The position numbers and the translations under genes were made by a program. Positions 40,733 to 50,406 of a stretch of DNA of 64,000 bases are shown here, piece after piece (position 1 is the first letter of the stretch; every line of letters begins with the position of its first letter). Origin of the DNA: PALSA-612 sp035652235 (GTDB taxonomy: Bacteria; Actinomycetota; Thermoleophilia; Gaiellales; Gaiellaceae). Where the stretch lies: NCBI GenBank assembly GCA_035652235.1, contig DASREE010000013.1, forward strand, positions 1-64,000, given 5' to 3'. A model generated the notes under the pieces. It was not told the origin of the DNA. It saw only the letters and a list, made by a program, of their open reading frames with translations, and made no database searches.

Positions 40733-41793
40733 CCGTCGGCGAGAACGACGCGCTCGCCCGTCTCGGCCGAGCGGTAGGCGGCGTCGATCACGCGCAGCCC
40801 GTCCCGCGCCTCGCGGCCGCTCGACGGCGGCTCCCGGCCCTCGCGGAAGGCGGCGAGCACGCCCTCGAGCAGCTTCGCCGTCCCGTAGACCCCGTCGTCG
40901 CGCGGGTTCTTCGCGAGCGTGGTGCGGTCGAGGCCGCGCTCGAGCCAGGCGAGGCCGCCCGGGGCGAGCTCGACGCGCACTCCCGTCTTCTGCGCCCGCT
41001 TCGCTCCGACCCGGACAAGCGCCCGGCCGCCGTGCGAGGCGCGGAGCGAGGCCCGCTCGCAGTCCGCCCGCAGCTCGACGTAGCGGGTCCCCGCCGGGCA
41101 CAGGCGGTCGATGGTGATCTGCGCCAGCCGTCCGTCCGCGAAGTCGAGCGTGACGAGGTGGATCGCATCCGCGTTCCGCTCAGGGTCGAGGCCGCTCGAA
41201 TGCCGCGCGTACACCCCCCGGGGGAGTTCACCGTGCAGGTGCAGGAGCAGGTCGACGAGGTGCACGCCGCCCTCGAACAGCGTCCGGTTCGGCATCGCCG
41301 CGCGCCAGGCGACCGGCTCGTCCCACGGTGGTAGGTCCATCAGCTGCCAGATCTGGGTGAAGACGAGCCGCCCGGTGTCGGGCGCGCCGATCCGTTCCCT
41401 GACCGCCTTGAAGATCGGCTTCTCGCGGAACTCGTGGTTGACCGCCACCCGCCGCCCGGCGGCGGCGGCGGCCGCGAGCACCCGGTCTGCCTCCTCGAGC
41501 GTGGAGACGAACGGCTTCTCGCACAGGACGTGCAGGCCGGCCGCGAGCCCCTGCAGGCAGAGGTCGGCGTGCGCGGCGGGGGGCGTCGCCACGACGAGGA
41601 CGTCGGGACGGCCGCGCTCGAGGAGCTCCTCGAAGCTCTCGAACGCCGGCAGCCGCGTCTGCTGCTCCCACGACGAGCGCTGCTCCGCGGAGCTGTCGAA
41701 GCCGCCGACCGGCTCCGCGCCCGCCACGCGCCGCGCCGCCGGGAGGTGGAAGCCTCGTGCCGCCCAGCCGAGGCCCGCGTAGCCGATCCTCAT
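40729..41793 (-). CDS. Gfo/Idh/MocA-family sugar oxidoreductase
   Basis: 354 residues. The NAD(P)-binding fold opens MRIGYAGLGWAARGFHLPAA, with the DFDSSAEQ-like segment VGGFDSSAEQRSSWEQQTRL, VLVVATPPAAHADLCLQGLA and LHVLCEKPFVSTLEEADRVL (EKP motif with catalytic Lys). The substrate-binding domain includes VAVNHEFREKPIFKAVRERI and GGVHLVDLLLHLHGELPRGV (the Asp-x3-His-like motif). It probably oxidises or epimerises a nucleotide sugar. TAGGCT (41802-41807) is 8 nt before the ATG and overlaps the stop codon of the adjacent methyltransferase gene. Confidence 0.88.
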   Translation of the reverse strand: MRIGYAGLGWAARGFHLPAARRVAGAEPVGGFDSSAEQRSSWEQQTRLPAFESFEELLERGRPDVLVVATPPAAHADLCLQGLAAGLHVLCEKPFVSTLEEADRVLAAAAAAGRRVAVNHEFREKPIFKAVRERIGAPDTGRLVFTQIWQLMDLPPWDEPVAWRAAMPNRTLFEGGVHLVDLLLHLHGELPRGVYARHSSGLDPERNADAIHLVTLDFADGRLAQITIDRLCPAGTRYVELRADCERASLRASHGGRALVRVGAKRAQKTGVRVELAPGGLAWLERGLDRTTLAKNPRDDGVYGTAKLLEGVLAAFREGREPPSSGREARDGLRVIDAAYRSAETGERVVLADG

Positions 41794-41801
41794 CGCGCCT
41801 G

Positions 41802-41807
41802 AGCCTA
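41802..41807 (-). promoter_or_regulatory. -10 element TAGGCT of the Gfo/Idh gene
   Basis: Minus-strand TAGGCT, 8 nt before ATG 41793; its first three bases are the TAG stop of the upstream methyltransferase gene. Confidence 0.5.
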
Positions 41808-42812
41808 CTCGGTCTCCAGCGGCGGCTTGCGCCCGAACACGTGGAAGAAAGGGCCGACGGCGAGCAGGAGCGAGCGCGCGCCCGGCAGCTCGCGCATGCG
41901 GTCGTAGGCGCGGACGAAGCGAAGCTCGAAGCCGCGGTAGCCCGCTTCCGGCCGGGGCACGGCAGGGAGCTCGACGCGCGGCTCGAGGCCGCTCACCTGG
42001 AGGAGCCGCCTGAGCTCGAACGACGAGAGCAGCCGTACGTGGTCGTAGGGCGTGCGCCGGACGAGCTCGACATAGCGGCGGGCGAGCGGGCGCGGGAGCC
42101 AGCCGACGCCGGGCAGCCGCACGTGCGGCTCGAGGCCGAGCGAGAAGCGGTTCGGCGTCGCCAGGAAGAGGAGCCCGCCCCGACGCAGCACCCGCGCCGC
42201 CTCGGCGACGACGGCGCCCGCGTCCTGGACGTGCTCGATGACGTCGCTCGCGACCACCACGTCGAACGTCTCCTCCGGGAAGGGCAGGCGCTCGGCGGCG
42301 CAGGCGACGAGCGAGACCGCGCCTTCGGCGCCGTGCTCGCGCAGCCGCGTGCGCGCGAGGGCGAGCCAGCGGAGCGACACGTCGGTCGCGACCGCGGACG
42401 CGCCTCCCTCGACGCAGGCGAGGGCAGTCGCGGCGCTCCCGCAGCCGATCTCGAGGATCCGGTCGCCTGCGCCGGGAGCTCGCCCGAGCGCCCGCGAGAC
42501 GGCGGCGGCGGCGGCGAGCGCTCGCCCGCCGCCGAGCTCCCCGGCGGTGAAGCGGGCGGCGAGGGCGGGGTGCTTGCCGACGAGCCGCCAGTGCTCGTCG
42601 ACGAGGCCGGCGAAGCCGAGCCGGCTCGCACGGGCCCGAAGCAGCGCGGCGATGCGGGCGTCCTGCTCGCGGCTGAGCAGCGGGTCCGGATAGGAGAGCC
42701 GCAGGTCCGGGATGCCGCCGGGCGCCTGGTAGGCGCGGGCGCAGCCGGGGCAGGAGAGGTCGGCGGCAAGCGCGCAGCGGCAGCTCGGGCAGGCGAGCAC
42801 GGGCCAGGTCAC
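41805..42812 (-). CDS. methyltransferase with N-terminal zinc-ribbon-like (Trm112-type) segment
   Basis: 335 residues from GTG 42812 (GTGA overlap with the upstream hydrolase gene). The N-terminus has CPSCRCALAADLSCPGCARA, a four-Cys ribbon of the Trm112/YcaR kind, then GGIPDLRLSYPDPLLSREQD. The SAM domain follows: DRILEIGCGSAATALACVEG, VATDVSLRWLALARTRLREH, LPFPEETFDVVVASDVIEHV and RVLRRGGLLFLATPNRFSLG. The arrangement is common in methyltransferases of glycan clusters. The C-terminus has a weakly hydrophobic helix (SLLLAVGPFFHVFG). Substrate unknown. Confidence 0.84.
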   Translation of the reverse strand: MTWPVLACPSCRCALAADLSCPGCARAYQAPGGIPDLRLSYPDPLLSREQDARIAALLRARASRLGFAGLVDEHWRLVGKHPALAARFTAGELGGGRALAAAAAVSRALGRAPGAGDRILEIGCGSAATALACVEGGASAVATDVSLRWLALARTRLREHGAEGAVSLVACAAERLPFPEETFDVVVASDVIEHVQDAGAVVAEAARVLRRGGLLFLATPNRFSLGLEPHVRLPGVGWLPRPLARRYVELVRRTPYDHVRLLSSFELRRLLQVSGLEPRVELPAVPRPEAGYRGFELRFVRAYDRMRELPGARSLLLAVGPFFHVFGRKPPLETE

Positions 42813-43531
42813 GACGGCTCCGCGTGCGCCAGGAGCACGGTCAGGCCCTGCGCCTGGCAGTAGCGCGCGACCTCGGGCGCGGTGCGGGCGAGCTCGTCGG
42901 CGGAATGGGCGACGTCCCCCCCGAGGAAGACGCCCTCGCCACCGTCCCAGGCCACGAGGGCGAGATGCCCGGGCGTGTGCCCGGCCGTCGGGACGAGGAC
43001 GAGGGTGCCGTCGCCGGCGAGGTCGAGCGACCAGGGAAACGGCCCGAGCGGCGGCCCGGCCGGCTCGACGAGGCGCGGCCGAACGGCGGGCGGCCAGTGC
43101 TGCGGCAGGTATCCCCGCAGCCGTCCGGCCAGCCCCTGCGCCCGTTCCCACTCCACCCGCGAGACGATCACCTCGGCCTGCGGGAAGTCGCCGACGCCGC
43201 CGACGTGATCGGTGTGCAGGTGGGAGAGGACGACCCAGCGCACCGACGCCGGCGCGATCGCGGCCCTGCGGAGCTGAGCGGCGACCTCGTCCCCGGGGCC
43301 GAGCTCGAAGCGCGCGAGCCGCAGGTAGGGGTGCCAGGCGGGGTGGTGGCCGGGCGCGGCGGCGCGGGCGGTCTGCCCCGTGTCGAACAGGCAGCGGCCC
43401 CGCGGGTGGTCGACGAGGAACGCGTTCACGGGCAGCGTCTCGCCCGCCCAGCCGCCCGGCAGGTGGCGGCGCAGGCCGCGCAGGGCACGCTTCGGGCGCA
43501 CCCGGCCCGTCGACAGGCAGAGGACGCGCAC
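42809..43531 (-). CDS. metallo-beta-lactamase-fold hydrolase (lactonase-like)
   Basis: 240 residues. Metal ligands are in VVLSHLHTDHVGGVGDFPQA (HxHxDH), PTAGHTPGHLALVAWDGGEG (His) and GVFLGGDVAHSADELARTAP (Asp), with a late HAEPS (His). The N-terminal layout LPVNAFLVDHPRGRCLFDTG is that of N-acyl-homoserine lactonase-like enzymes. It probably hydrolyses a lactone or ester, and the quorum-signal role is only one option. It stands between two glycan genes with tight spacing (4-base overlap downstream, 3-base gap upstream), so it belongs to this operon. Confidence 0.85.
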   Translation of the reverse strand: MRVLCLSTGRVRPKRALRGLRRHLPGGWAGETLPVNAFLVDHPRGRCLFDTGQTARAAAPGHHPAWHPYLRLARFELGPGDEVAAQLRRAAIAPASVRWVVLSHLHTDHVGGVGDFPQAEVIVSRVEWERAQGLAGRLRGYLPQHWPPAVRPRLVEPAGPPLGPFPWSLDLAGDGTLVLVPTAGHTPGHLALVAWDGGEGVFLGGDVAHSADELARTAPEVARYCQAQGLTVLLAHAEPS

Positions 43532-43534
43532 GAG

Positions 43535-44452
43535 CTACGCGCCGGGCCGGCGGCGCAGGTGCGCGACGACCCCGGCGGGCACGGACAGCGCCCCGACGAG
43601 GTGGTGGAGCGCGTGCAGGCCCACGCCGAGCGCTGCCTCGCGGGGACCCCGCCTGCGGGCGAGCAGCGCGTAGAAGGACGCGTTCAGGAGGACGAGCGCC
43701 GCCAGCGCGCCGGCTGCCCGGCCGAGTCGCCCGCGCAGGAGCGAGACGGCGGCGAGGACGGAGGAGGCGGCGCTCAGCCGCTGGCGCCAGCCGAGGTTGA
43801 GGGCGGAGCGGTTCGCCTCGCCGCGAAGGAGGAGCTCGACCCAGGGGACGCCGCGCCGCAGGAAGTCGGTCTCGACCATCGAGGCGAGGCTCCACGCCTT
43901 CAGGTGCGTCCCCTGCACGTGCGGGTCGAGGCGGATGCGGTAGCCGGCGGCGACAAGCCGCGAGCCGAGGTCGATGTCCTCGACGGAGGGGAGCGGGTAG
44001 CGGACGGCGTCGAAGCCGCCGACGGCCTCGAAGGCAGAGCGGCGCACCGCTCCGAGCCCGGCCCAGAACGTGACGGCCTCGCCCGCGTGCGAGTGGTGGA
44101 CGTGGTGGTGCAGGAGGTTTCGGAACGCGGACACGAGCCCGTCCGCAGGCGGGTGGTCGTCGTAAGAGCCGAACAGGGCGGCGAGGTCGGGATCGGCGTC
44201 GAACGACCGCCGCAGGCGGGCGAAGGCGTCGGCGTGCACGACCACGTCGGCGTCGACGAACACGAGCACGTCGCCGGCTGCCCGGGCGGCGCCGCGGTTG
44301 CGGGCGTCGGCCGGACCCGCGCCCTCCAGCACGACGATCAGCTCCTCGGGCGCCTCGTCGGCGGCTTGGATCGCGTCGCGGCAGGCCTCGAGCGTCGGCG
44401 GCGCGTTCGTCGCCGGGACGATCGCGCTGAGAGTGGTCGGAACGCTCGGCAT
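43535..44452 (-). CDS. family 2 glycosyltransferase, mycofactocin-type layout
   Basis: 305 residues: LSAIVPATNAPPTLEACRDA, ELIVVLEGAGPADARNRGAA, DVLVFVDADVVVHADAFARL (DAD metal motif), FWAGLGAVRRSAFEAVGGFD, and YPLPSVEDIDLGSRLVAAGY (ED catalytic base), then a C-terminal membrane pair. The order resembles the glycosyltransferase encoded in mycofactocin clusters, but no other mycofactocin genes are present, so it is better seen as part of the surface-glycan operon. TAGAAT (44459-44464) stands 6 nt before the ATG. Confidence 0.85.
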   Translation of the reverse strand: MPSVPTTLSAIVPATNAPPTLEACRDAIQAADEAPEELIVVLEGAGPADARNRGAARAAGDVLVFVDADVVVHADAFARLRRSFDADPDLAALFGSYDDHPPADGLVSAFRNLLHHHVHHSHAGEAVTFWAGLGAVRRSAFEAVGGFDAVRYPLPSVEDIDLGSRLVAAGYRIRLDPHVQGTHLKAWSLASMVETDFLRRGVPWVELLLRGEANRSALNLGWRQRLSAASSVLAAVSLLRGRLGRAAGALAALVLLNASFYALLARRRGPREAALGVGLHALHHLVGALSVPAGVVAHLRRRPGA

Positions 44453-44458
44453 GCAGCG

Positions 44459-44464
44459 ATTCTA
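44459..44464 (-). promoter_or_regulatory. -10 element TAGAAT of the leftward glycan operon
   Basis: Minus-strand TAGAAT, 6 nt before ATG 44452. It would drive the three-gene leftward operon; it lies back to back with TAGGCT (44479-44484) of folD. Confidence 0.55.
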
Positions 44465-44494
44465 GGTGGGGGTTAACGTAGGCTCGTGTCGGCG

Positions 44495-45334
44495 GTGCTG
44501 ATGATGGGCGGCCCGGTGGCCGAGCGCGTGCGGGCACGCGTGCGCGAGGAGGCGCGGCAGCTGGGGCAGGTCGGCCTCGCCACCGTGCTCGTCGGCGACG
44601 ACCCCGCGTCGCACATCTACGTGTCGAAGAAGCACGAGGCGGCGGAGGCCGACGGCCTGCGCAGCTTCGACCGCCGACTGCCGGCGAAGGCGACGCAGGA
44701 CGAGCTGCTCGAGGTGCTCGACGAGCTGAACCGCAACGACGCCGTCGACGGCATCCTCGTGCAGCTGCCGCTTCCCGAGCACATCGACGTCGACCGGGTC
44801 CTGCGCGCGGTCGAGCCGATCAAGGACGTGGACGGCTTCCATCCCTTCAACGCCGGCCGGCTGTACGCGGGCAAGCCCACGTTCGTGCCGGCGACCCCGC
44901 TCGGGATCATGACCCTGCTCGCGGAGCACGGCGTCGAGCTCGAGGGCGCCCGAGCCGTCGTCGTCGGCCGCAGCACGATCGTCGGCAAGCCGATGCTGCA
45001 CCTCCTGCTCGGGGCGAACGCCACCGTTACGGTCTGCCACACGCGCACGCGCGATCTCGCCGCCCACACGCGCGAGGCGGACGTGATCGTCGTCGGCGTG
45101 GGCAGGGCGGGCGTGCTCTCGCCGGACATGGTCAGGCAGGGAGCGGTCGTGATCGACGTCGGCATCACGAGGACGGAGCACGGCATCGTCGGCGACGTCG
45201 AGGCGGGTGTCGCCGAGCGGGCGGGGTTGCTCACGCCGGTGCCGGGCGGCGTCGGGCCGATGACCATCGCCATGCTCCTCGGCAACACGATTCAGGCGGC
45301 GAAGTACCGCCGAAATCTGCTTGCTTTCCCCTAG
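44495..45334 (+). CDS. folD: methylenetetrahydrofolate dehydrogenase/cyclohydrolase
   Basis: 279 residues from GTG 44495; GTG 44486 and ATG 44501 are alternatives. The -10-like TAGGCT ends at 44484, only 1 nt before GTG 44486, so 44495 fits better. FolD motifs: ATVLVGDDPASHIYVSKKHE (substrate Lys), VDGILVQLPLPEHIDVDRVL, PIKDVDGFHPFNAGRLYAGK, GARAVVVGRSTIVGKPMLHL (NADP site), and LTPVPGGVGPMTIAMLLGNT. It interconverts methylene-, methenyl- and formyl-tetrahydrofolate for purine and one-carbon metabolism. It precedes the cold-shock gene by about 90 bp. Confidence 0.95.
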   Translation: MLMMGGPVAERVRARVREEARQLGQVGLATVLVGDDPASHIYVSKKHEAAEADGLRSFDRRLPAKATQDELLEVLDELNRNDAVDGILVQLPLPEHIDVDRVLRAVEPIKDVDGFHPFNAGRLYAGKPTFVPATPLGIMTLLAEHGVELEGARAVVVGRSTIVGKPMLHLLLGANATVTVCHTRTRDLAAHTREADVIVVGVGRAGVLSPDMVRQGAVVIDVGITRTEHGIVGDVEAGVAERAGLLTPVPGGVGPMTIAMLLGNTIQAAKYRRNLLAFP

Positions 45335-45425
45335 CGATCACGGGTACAGTGGCGCCGCTCGTTGATCCAGATTTCGGCGGCTCGGTGCCCGGGCCGTCGT
45401 TTCACTGTTCAAGGAGGAAGCAACG

Positions 45426-45626
45426 TTGGCTCAGGGCACCGTGAAGTGGTTCTCGAACGAGAAGGGGTACGGCTTCATCGAGCGCGAGGAGGGAGACGAC
45501 GTCTTCGTGCACTTCACCGCCATCCAGATGGACGGCTACAAGACGCTGACGGAGGGTCAGCGCGTCGAGTTCGAGATCGTCCAGGGCGACAAGGGCCTGC
45601 AGGCGGCGAACGTCCAGGCGGTCTAG
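45426..45626 (+). CDS. cold-shock protein, CspA family
   Basis: 66 residues: AQGTVKWFSNEKGYGFIERE, DDVFVHFTAIQMDGYKTLTE, GQRVEFEIVQGDKGLQAANV. RNP-1 (KGYGFI) and RNP-2 (VFVHF) motifs bind single-stranded RNA or DNA. The TTG start follows AAGGAGGAAG. TACAGT at about 45349 could be a -10, giving a leader of roughly 65-70 nt, typical of cold-shock mRNAs. A strong hairpin terminator follows 33 bp after the stop. Confidence 0.95.
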   Translation: MAQGTVKWFSNEKGYGFIEREEGDDVFVHFTAIQMDGYKTLTEGQRVEFEIVQGDKGLQAANVQAV

Positions 45627-45659
45627 AGGGCAGGGTCCCGCTCCTGTCGAGGTACCAGC

Positions 45660-45681
45660 ACGGGCCCCGCAAGGGGCCCGT
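45660..45681. terminator. GNRA-tetraloop hairpin terminator after the cold-shock gene
   Basis: ACGGGCCCC, GCAA, GGGGCCCGT: a perfect 9-bp stem closed by a GCAA (GNRA) tetraloop and followed by a pyrimidine run CTCCTTCT. It separates the cold-shock gene from gatC (start 45706). Confidence 0.8.
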
Positions 45682-45705
45682 CTCCTTCTGCGAGGATTGA
45701 GCAAC

Positions 45706-45987
45706 ATGGCGATCACGAGAGAGGACGTGCTGCACGTCGCCCGTCTCGCCCGGCTCGAGCTGAGCGAGGAGGAGGTCGAACGCTTCCGCGAGCAGCTGTC
45801 CGCGATCCTGGAGGCGGTCGGCAAGGTGGCCGAGCTCGACCTCGCCGGCGTCGAGCCGACGGCGCACCCGCTCGACCTCGTCAACGTGCTCGCCGAGGAC
45901 GAGCCTCGCCCGTCGCTTCCGCGCGAGGAGGCGCTCGCGAACGCGCCCGACCCGGAGGACGGCTACTTCGGGGTGCCGTCCGTATGA
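45706..45987 (+). CDS. gatC: Asp-tRNA(Asn)/Glu-tRNA(Gln) amidotransferase subunit C
   Basis: 93 residues from ATG 45706: ITREDVLHVARLARLELSEE, EVERFREQLSAILEAVGKVA, ELDLAGVEPTAHPLDLVNVL, and PREEALANAPDPEDGYFGVP. GatC bridges GatA and GatB and is needed for assembly of the complex that makes Asn-tRNA and/or Gln-tRNA. A gap of about 145 bp with inverted repeats separates it from gatA, unusual compared with the overlap between gatA and gatB. Confidence 0.95.
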   Translation: MAITREDVLHVARLARLELSEEEVERFREQLSAILEAVGKVAELDLAGVEPTAHPLDLVNVLAEDEPRPSLPREEALANAPDPEDGYFGVPSV

Positions 45988-46132
45988 CGGCGGGATGGAC
46001 CGCCGTGCGCGGCGCCCGCGGGGCGGCACGGAGCCGGCACGGTTCCGGCACGGACGGGTGCGCCGTCTCTCGCCACCCTGACCTCAGGGGTCGCCGGGGA
46101 TCCCCCGGGGGCACGTGGGGGGTGGGGCGCGC

Positions 46133-47541
46133 GTGATCGACACGCTGCGCCTGACCGCCGAGGAGGCAGCGGCCCTCCTCGAGCGCGGCGAGGTCTCCGC
46201 GCGCGAGCTGCACGCCGCCTACCTGGAGGCGATCGCGGCGCGGGACGGGGAGATCCATGCGTACCTGCATGTGCTCGAGCAGCCGAGCGGCGAGGGCGTG
46301 CCGATCGCGTTCAAGGATCTGATCTCGACGCGGGGGGTGGCGACGACCGCCGGCTCGCGCATCCTCGCGGGCTACGTGCCCGTCTTCGACGCGACGGTCG
46401 CCTCGCGCTGCCGGGAGGCCGGGCTCGACCTCCTCGGCAAGACGAACATGGACGAGTTCGCCATGGGCTCTTCGACCGAGAACTCCGCCTACGGGCCGAC
46501 CCGGAACCCGTGGGACCCGGGGCGTGTGCCCGGAGGCTCGTCCGGGGGCTCCGCGGCGGCGGTGGCGGCGGGGCTCGCTCCGTGGGCGCTCGGGTCGGAT
46601 ACGGGCGGCTCGATCAAGCAGCCGGCCGCCCTGTGCGGCGTCGTCGGGCTGCGCCCGACCTACGGCACCGTCTCGCGCTTCGGCATCGTCGCCTTCGCCT
46701 CCAGCCTCGACCAGGTGGGGCCGCTGGCGAAGACGGTGCGCGACTGCGCCCGGCTGTACGGGATCATCGCCGGCCGCGACGCGTGCGACACGACCACGGT
46801 CGAGCTGCCGCAGCCGGTGCGGGTGCCGGAGGAGCACGACCTGCGCGGGCTGCGCATCGGCGTTCCCAGGCAGCTGAACGAAGCCGAGGGGATCGAGCCC
46901 GGCGTGCGGGCCGCGGTCGAGCGGTCGATCGCGCTGTGCGAGGAGCTCGGCGCGGCGGTGGAGAGCTGCGAGCTGCCGCTCTCCGTCGAGTACGGCCTGC
47001 CCTGCTACTACCTGATCGCGCCGGCCGAGGCCTCCTCGAACCTCGCCCGCTACGACGGCGTCCGCTACGGGTACCGTTCGGCAGTCGACGGCGACCTCGG
47101 CACGCTCTACGAGCGCACCCGCCACGACGGCTTCGGCGACGAGCCGAAGCGCCGCATCATGCTCGGCACGTACGCCCTCTCGGCCGGCTACTACGAGGCC
47201 TTCTACGGGCAGGCGCAGAAGGTGCGGACGATGATCAGGCGCGAGCACGACGCCCTGTTCGAGCGCTTCGACCTGCTCGTCAGCCCGACCTCGCCGACCG
47301 TCGCCTTCCCGCTCGGCGCCCGCACCGCCGACCCGCTCGCCATGTACGTCTCCGACGTGCTCACCATCCCCTCGAACATCGCCGGAATGCCGGGCCTGTC
47401 GATCCCGTGCGGCCTCTCCGACGGCCTGCCGGTCGGGCTGCAGCTGATCGGGCCCCAGTTCGCCGAGAACGTCCTCTTCCGGGCGGGCCACGCGCTCGAG
47501 CAGGCGATCGGCTTCGACCCGGTGCCGGAGCGGCTGCGCTC

Positions 47542-47545
<4 letters not shown>
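46133..47545 (+). CDS. gatA: Asp-tRNA(Asn)/Glu-tRNA(Gln) amidotransferase subunit A
   Basis: 470 residues from GTG 46133; an upstream start at 46115 would add six glycine-rich residues. It is an amidase-signature hydrolase that releases ammonia from glutamine. The catalytic triad is complete: Lys61 in PIAFKDLISTRG, cis-Ser136 in GGSSGGSAAAVAAG, and nucleophile Ser160 in GSDTGGSIKQPAALCGVVG. Its stop overlaps the gatB start as ATGA. The region 45988-46132 ahead of it is non-coding, with short inverted repeats. Confidence 0.95.
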
Positions 47546-48956
<1,411 letters not shown>

Positions 48957-48960
<4 letters not shown>

Positions 48961-49202
48961 CCAGCCCGATCGACGAGGCGAACGAGATCCTGCGCGGCAA
49001 GGGCTACCGGGAGGCCCACCTGGCCGCGTTCCCGACGCCGATGGCGACGAAGGCGCTCCTCAAGGGATCGAAGATCCAGAGCCCCTTCGCCGACTCGCCG
49101 GAGACGGTGCTCCGCGCCGTCCGCGACTGCGTGCCGCCCGCCGAGGAGCTCGGCCGGCACGTGCTGACGCCGCGCGAACTGCGGCAGTGCCTCGAGGGCT
49201 GA
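48957..49202 (+). CDS. small protein coupled to gatB, unknown
   Basis: 81 residues: SPIDEANEILRGKGYREAHL, AAFPTPMATKALLKGSKIQS, PFADSPETVLRAVRDCVPPA and LTPRELRQCLEG. It is soluble, mostly helical, with no recognised domain. The ATGA overlap with gatB and a 16-bp overlap with the following transporter argue that it is a translated operon member. Confidence 0.65.
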
Positions 49203-50392
49203 GCCTCGCCCGCGGCGCGGCCGGGCTACCCCCGGCCGCCTGGGTTCTCTTCGCCGGCACCTTCGTCAACCGCTTCGGCGGCTTCGTCCTCGTCTTCCTC
49301 GTCCTCTACCTGCGGCAGCGCGGCTACTCGGCCGCCGAGGCGGGCCTCGCGCTCAGCGCCTACGGTGCCGGCTCGCTGGCCGCCTCCGCCGCTGGCGGCC
49401 ACCTCGCGGACCGGATCGGCAGGCGCAACGCGATCGCGCTGTCGATGTTCGCCTCGGCTGCGGCGACGCTGGCGCTGTCGCAGGCGCCGTCGCTCGCGCT
49501 CGTCGTCATCCTCTCCGGCCTCGTCGGCCTCGCCTCCGAGCTGTACCGCCCCGCCTCGGCCGCCCTCGTCGCCGACCTGACGCCGGCCGGCGGCCGGGTG
49601 ACCGCGTTCGCCCTCTACCGGCTGGCGATCAACGCCGGCTTCGCCGCCGGGCCGGTCGTCGGCGGCCTCCTCGCCGAGCGGTCGTTCTTCCTCGTCTTCC
49701 TCGGCGACGCGATCACCTCCGCGCTCTTCGGCGCGGTGGCGCTTTTCGCCCTGCCGCAGGGCGTGCGCAGCCGGCCCCACGAGGAGGAGACCGGAGCCCT
49801 GCGCGCGATCCTCGCCGACCGCACCTTCTGCTCCTTCCTCGCCGCCTCGCTCGCCGGGGCGCTCGTCTACCTGCAGGCGACCGCGACCTTGCCGCTGCAG
49901 GTCGTCGCGCACGGGCACGCGAAGACGGTATACGGGGCGCTCATGTCGCTGAACGGCCTGGCGATCGTCGCCCTGGAGCTCCCGCTCTCGCTCGCGACGA
50001 GGCGTCTGCCTCCGCGGCCGGTGATGGCGGCCGGCTCCGTCCTCGTCGGCGCCGGCTTCGGGCTGACGGCGCTCGCGGGGAGCGTGCCGGCGCTCGCCGC
50101 CACCGTGGCCGTGTGGACGCTCGGCGAGATGGTCTTCTCGCCCGTCGCCTCGGCGTACGTCGCCGACCTCGCGCCGGCGGCCCTGCGCGGCCGCTACTCC
50201 GGCGCCTGGGGGCTGACATGGGGCGTCGCGCTCGTCGCCGGCCCGCCGCTCGGCACCCTCCTGTACAGCTGGCGCCATGCCGCCGTGTGGGTCGCCTGCC
50301 TCGCCCTCGGCTGCGTCGCCGCCGCGCTCATCCTCGCCGAGCGGGAGCCGCGCGTCCGCCCGCAGGCGCCGCTCGAGCTCGACGCCCGCTGA
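49187..50392 (+). CDS. MFS transporter
   Basis: 401 residues from GTG 49187; CTG 49199 in a CTGA junction is an alternative start. Twelve membrane helices. Major-facilitator landmarks: RFGGFVLVFLVLYLRQRGYS, the loop 2-3 motif GGHLADRIGRRNAIALSMFA (G-x3-D-R-x-G-R-R), and a second-half EMVFSPVASAYVADLAPAAL, RGRYSGAWGLTWGVALVAGP. It is a drug- or metabolite-efflux-like permease of the DHA1 type; the substrate cannot be told. It converges with the YqgE gene (stops 14 bp apart). Confidence 0.87.
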   Translation: MPRGLSLARGAAGLPPAAWVLFAGTFVNRFGGFVLVFLVLYLRQRGYSAAEAGLALSAYGAGSLAASAAGGHLADRIGRRNAIALSMFASAAATLALSQAPSLALVVILSGLVGLASELYRPASAALVADLTPAGGRVTAFALYRLAINAGFAAGPVVGGLLAERSFFLVFLGDAITSALFGAVALFALPQGVRSRPHEEETGALRAILADRTFCSFLAASLAGALVYLQATATLPLQVVAHGHAKTVYGALMSLNGLAIVALELPLSLATRRLPPRPVMAAGSVLVGAGFGLTALAGSVPALAATVAVWTLGEMVFSPVASAYVADLAPAALRGRYSGAWGLTWGVALVAGPPLGTLLYSWRHAAVWVACLALGCVAAALILAEREPRVRPQAPLELDAR

Positions 50393-50406
50393 GGCGTCTT
50401 GCGGCC

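Noticed and set aside
43535..44452. Mycofactocin biosynthesis locus
   Set aside because: Only the glycosyltransferase layout is similar; mftA-F and related dehydrogenases are absent.
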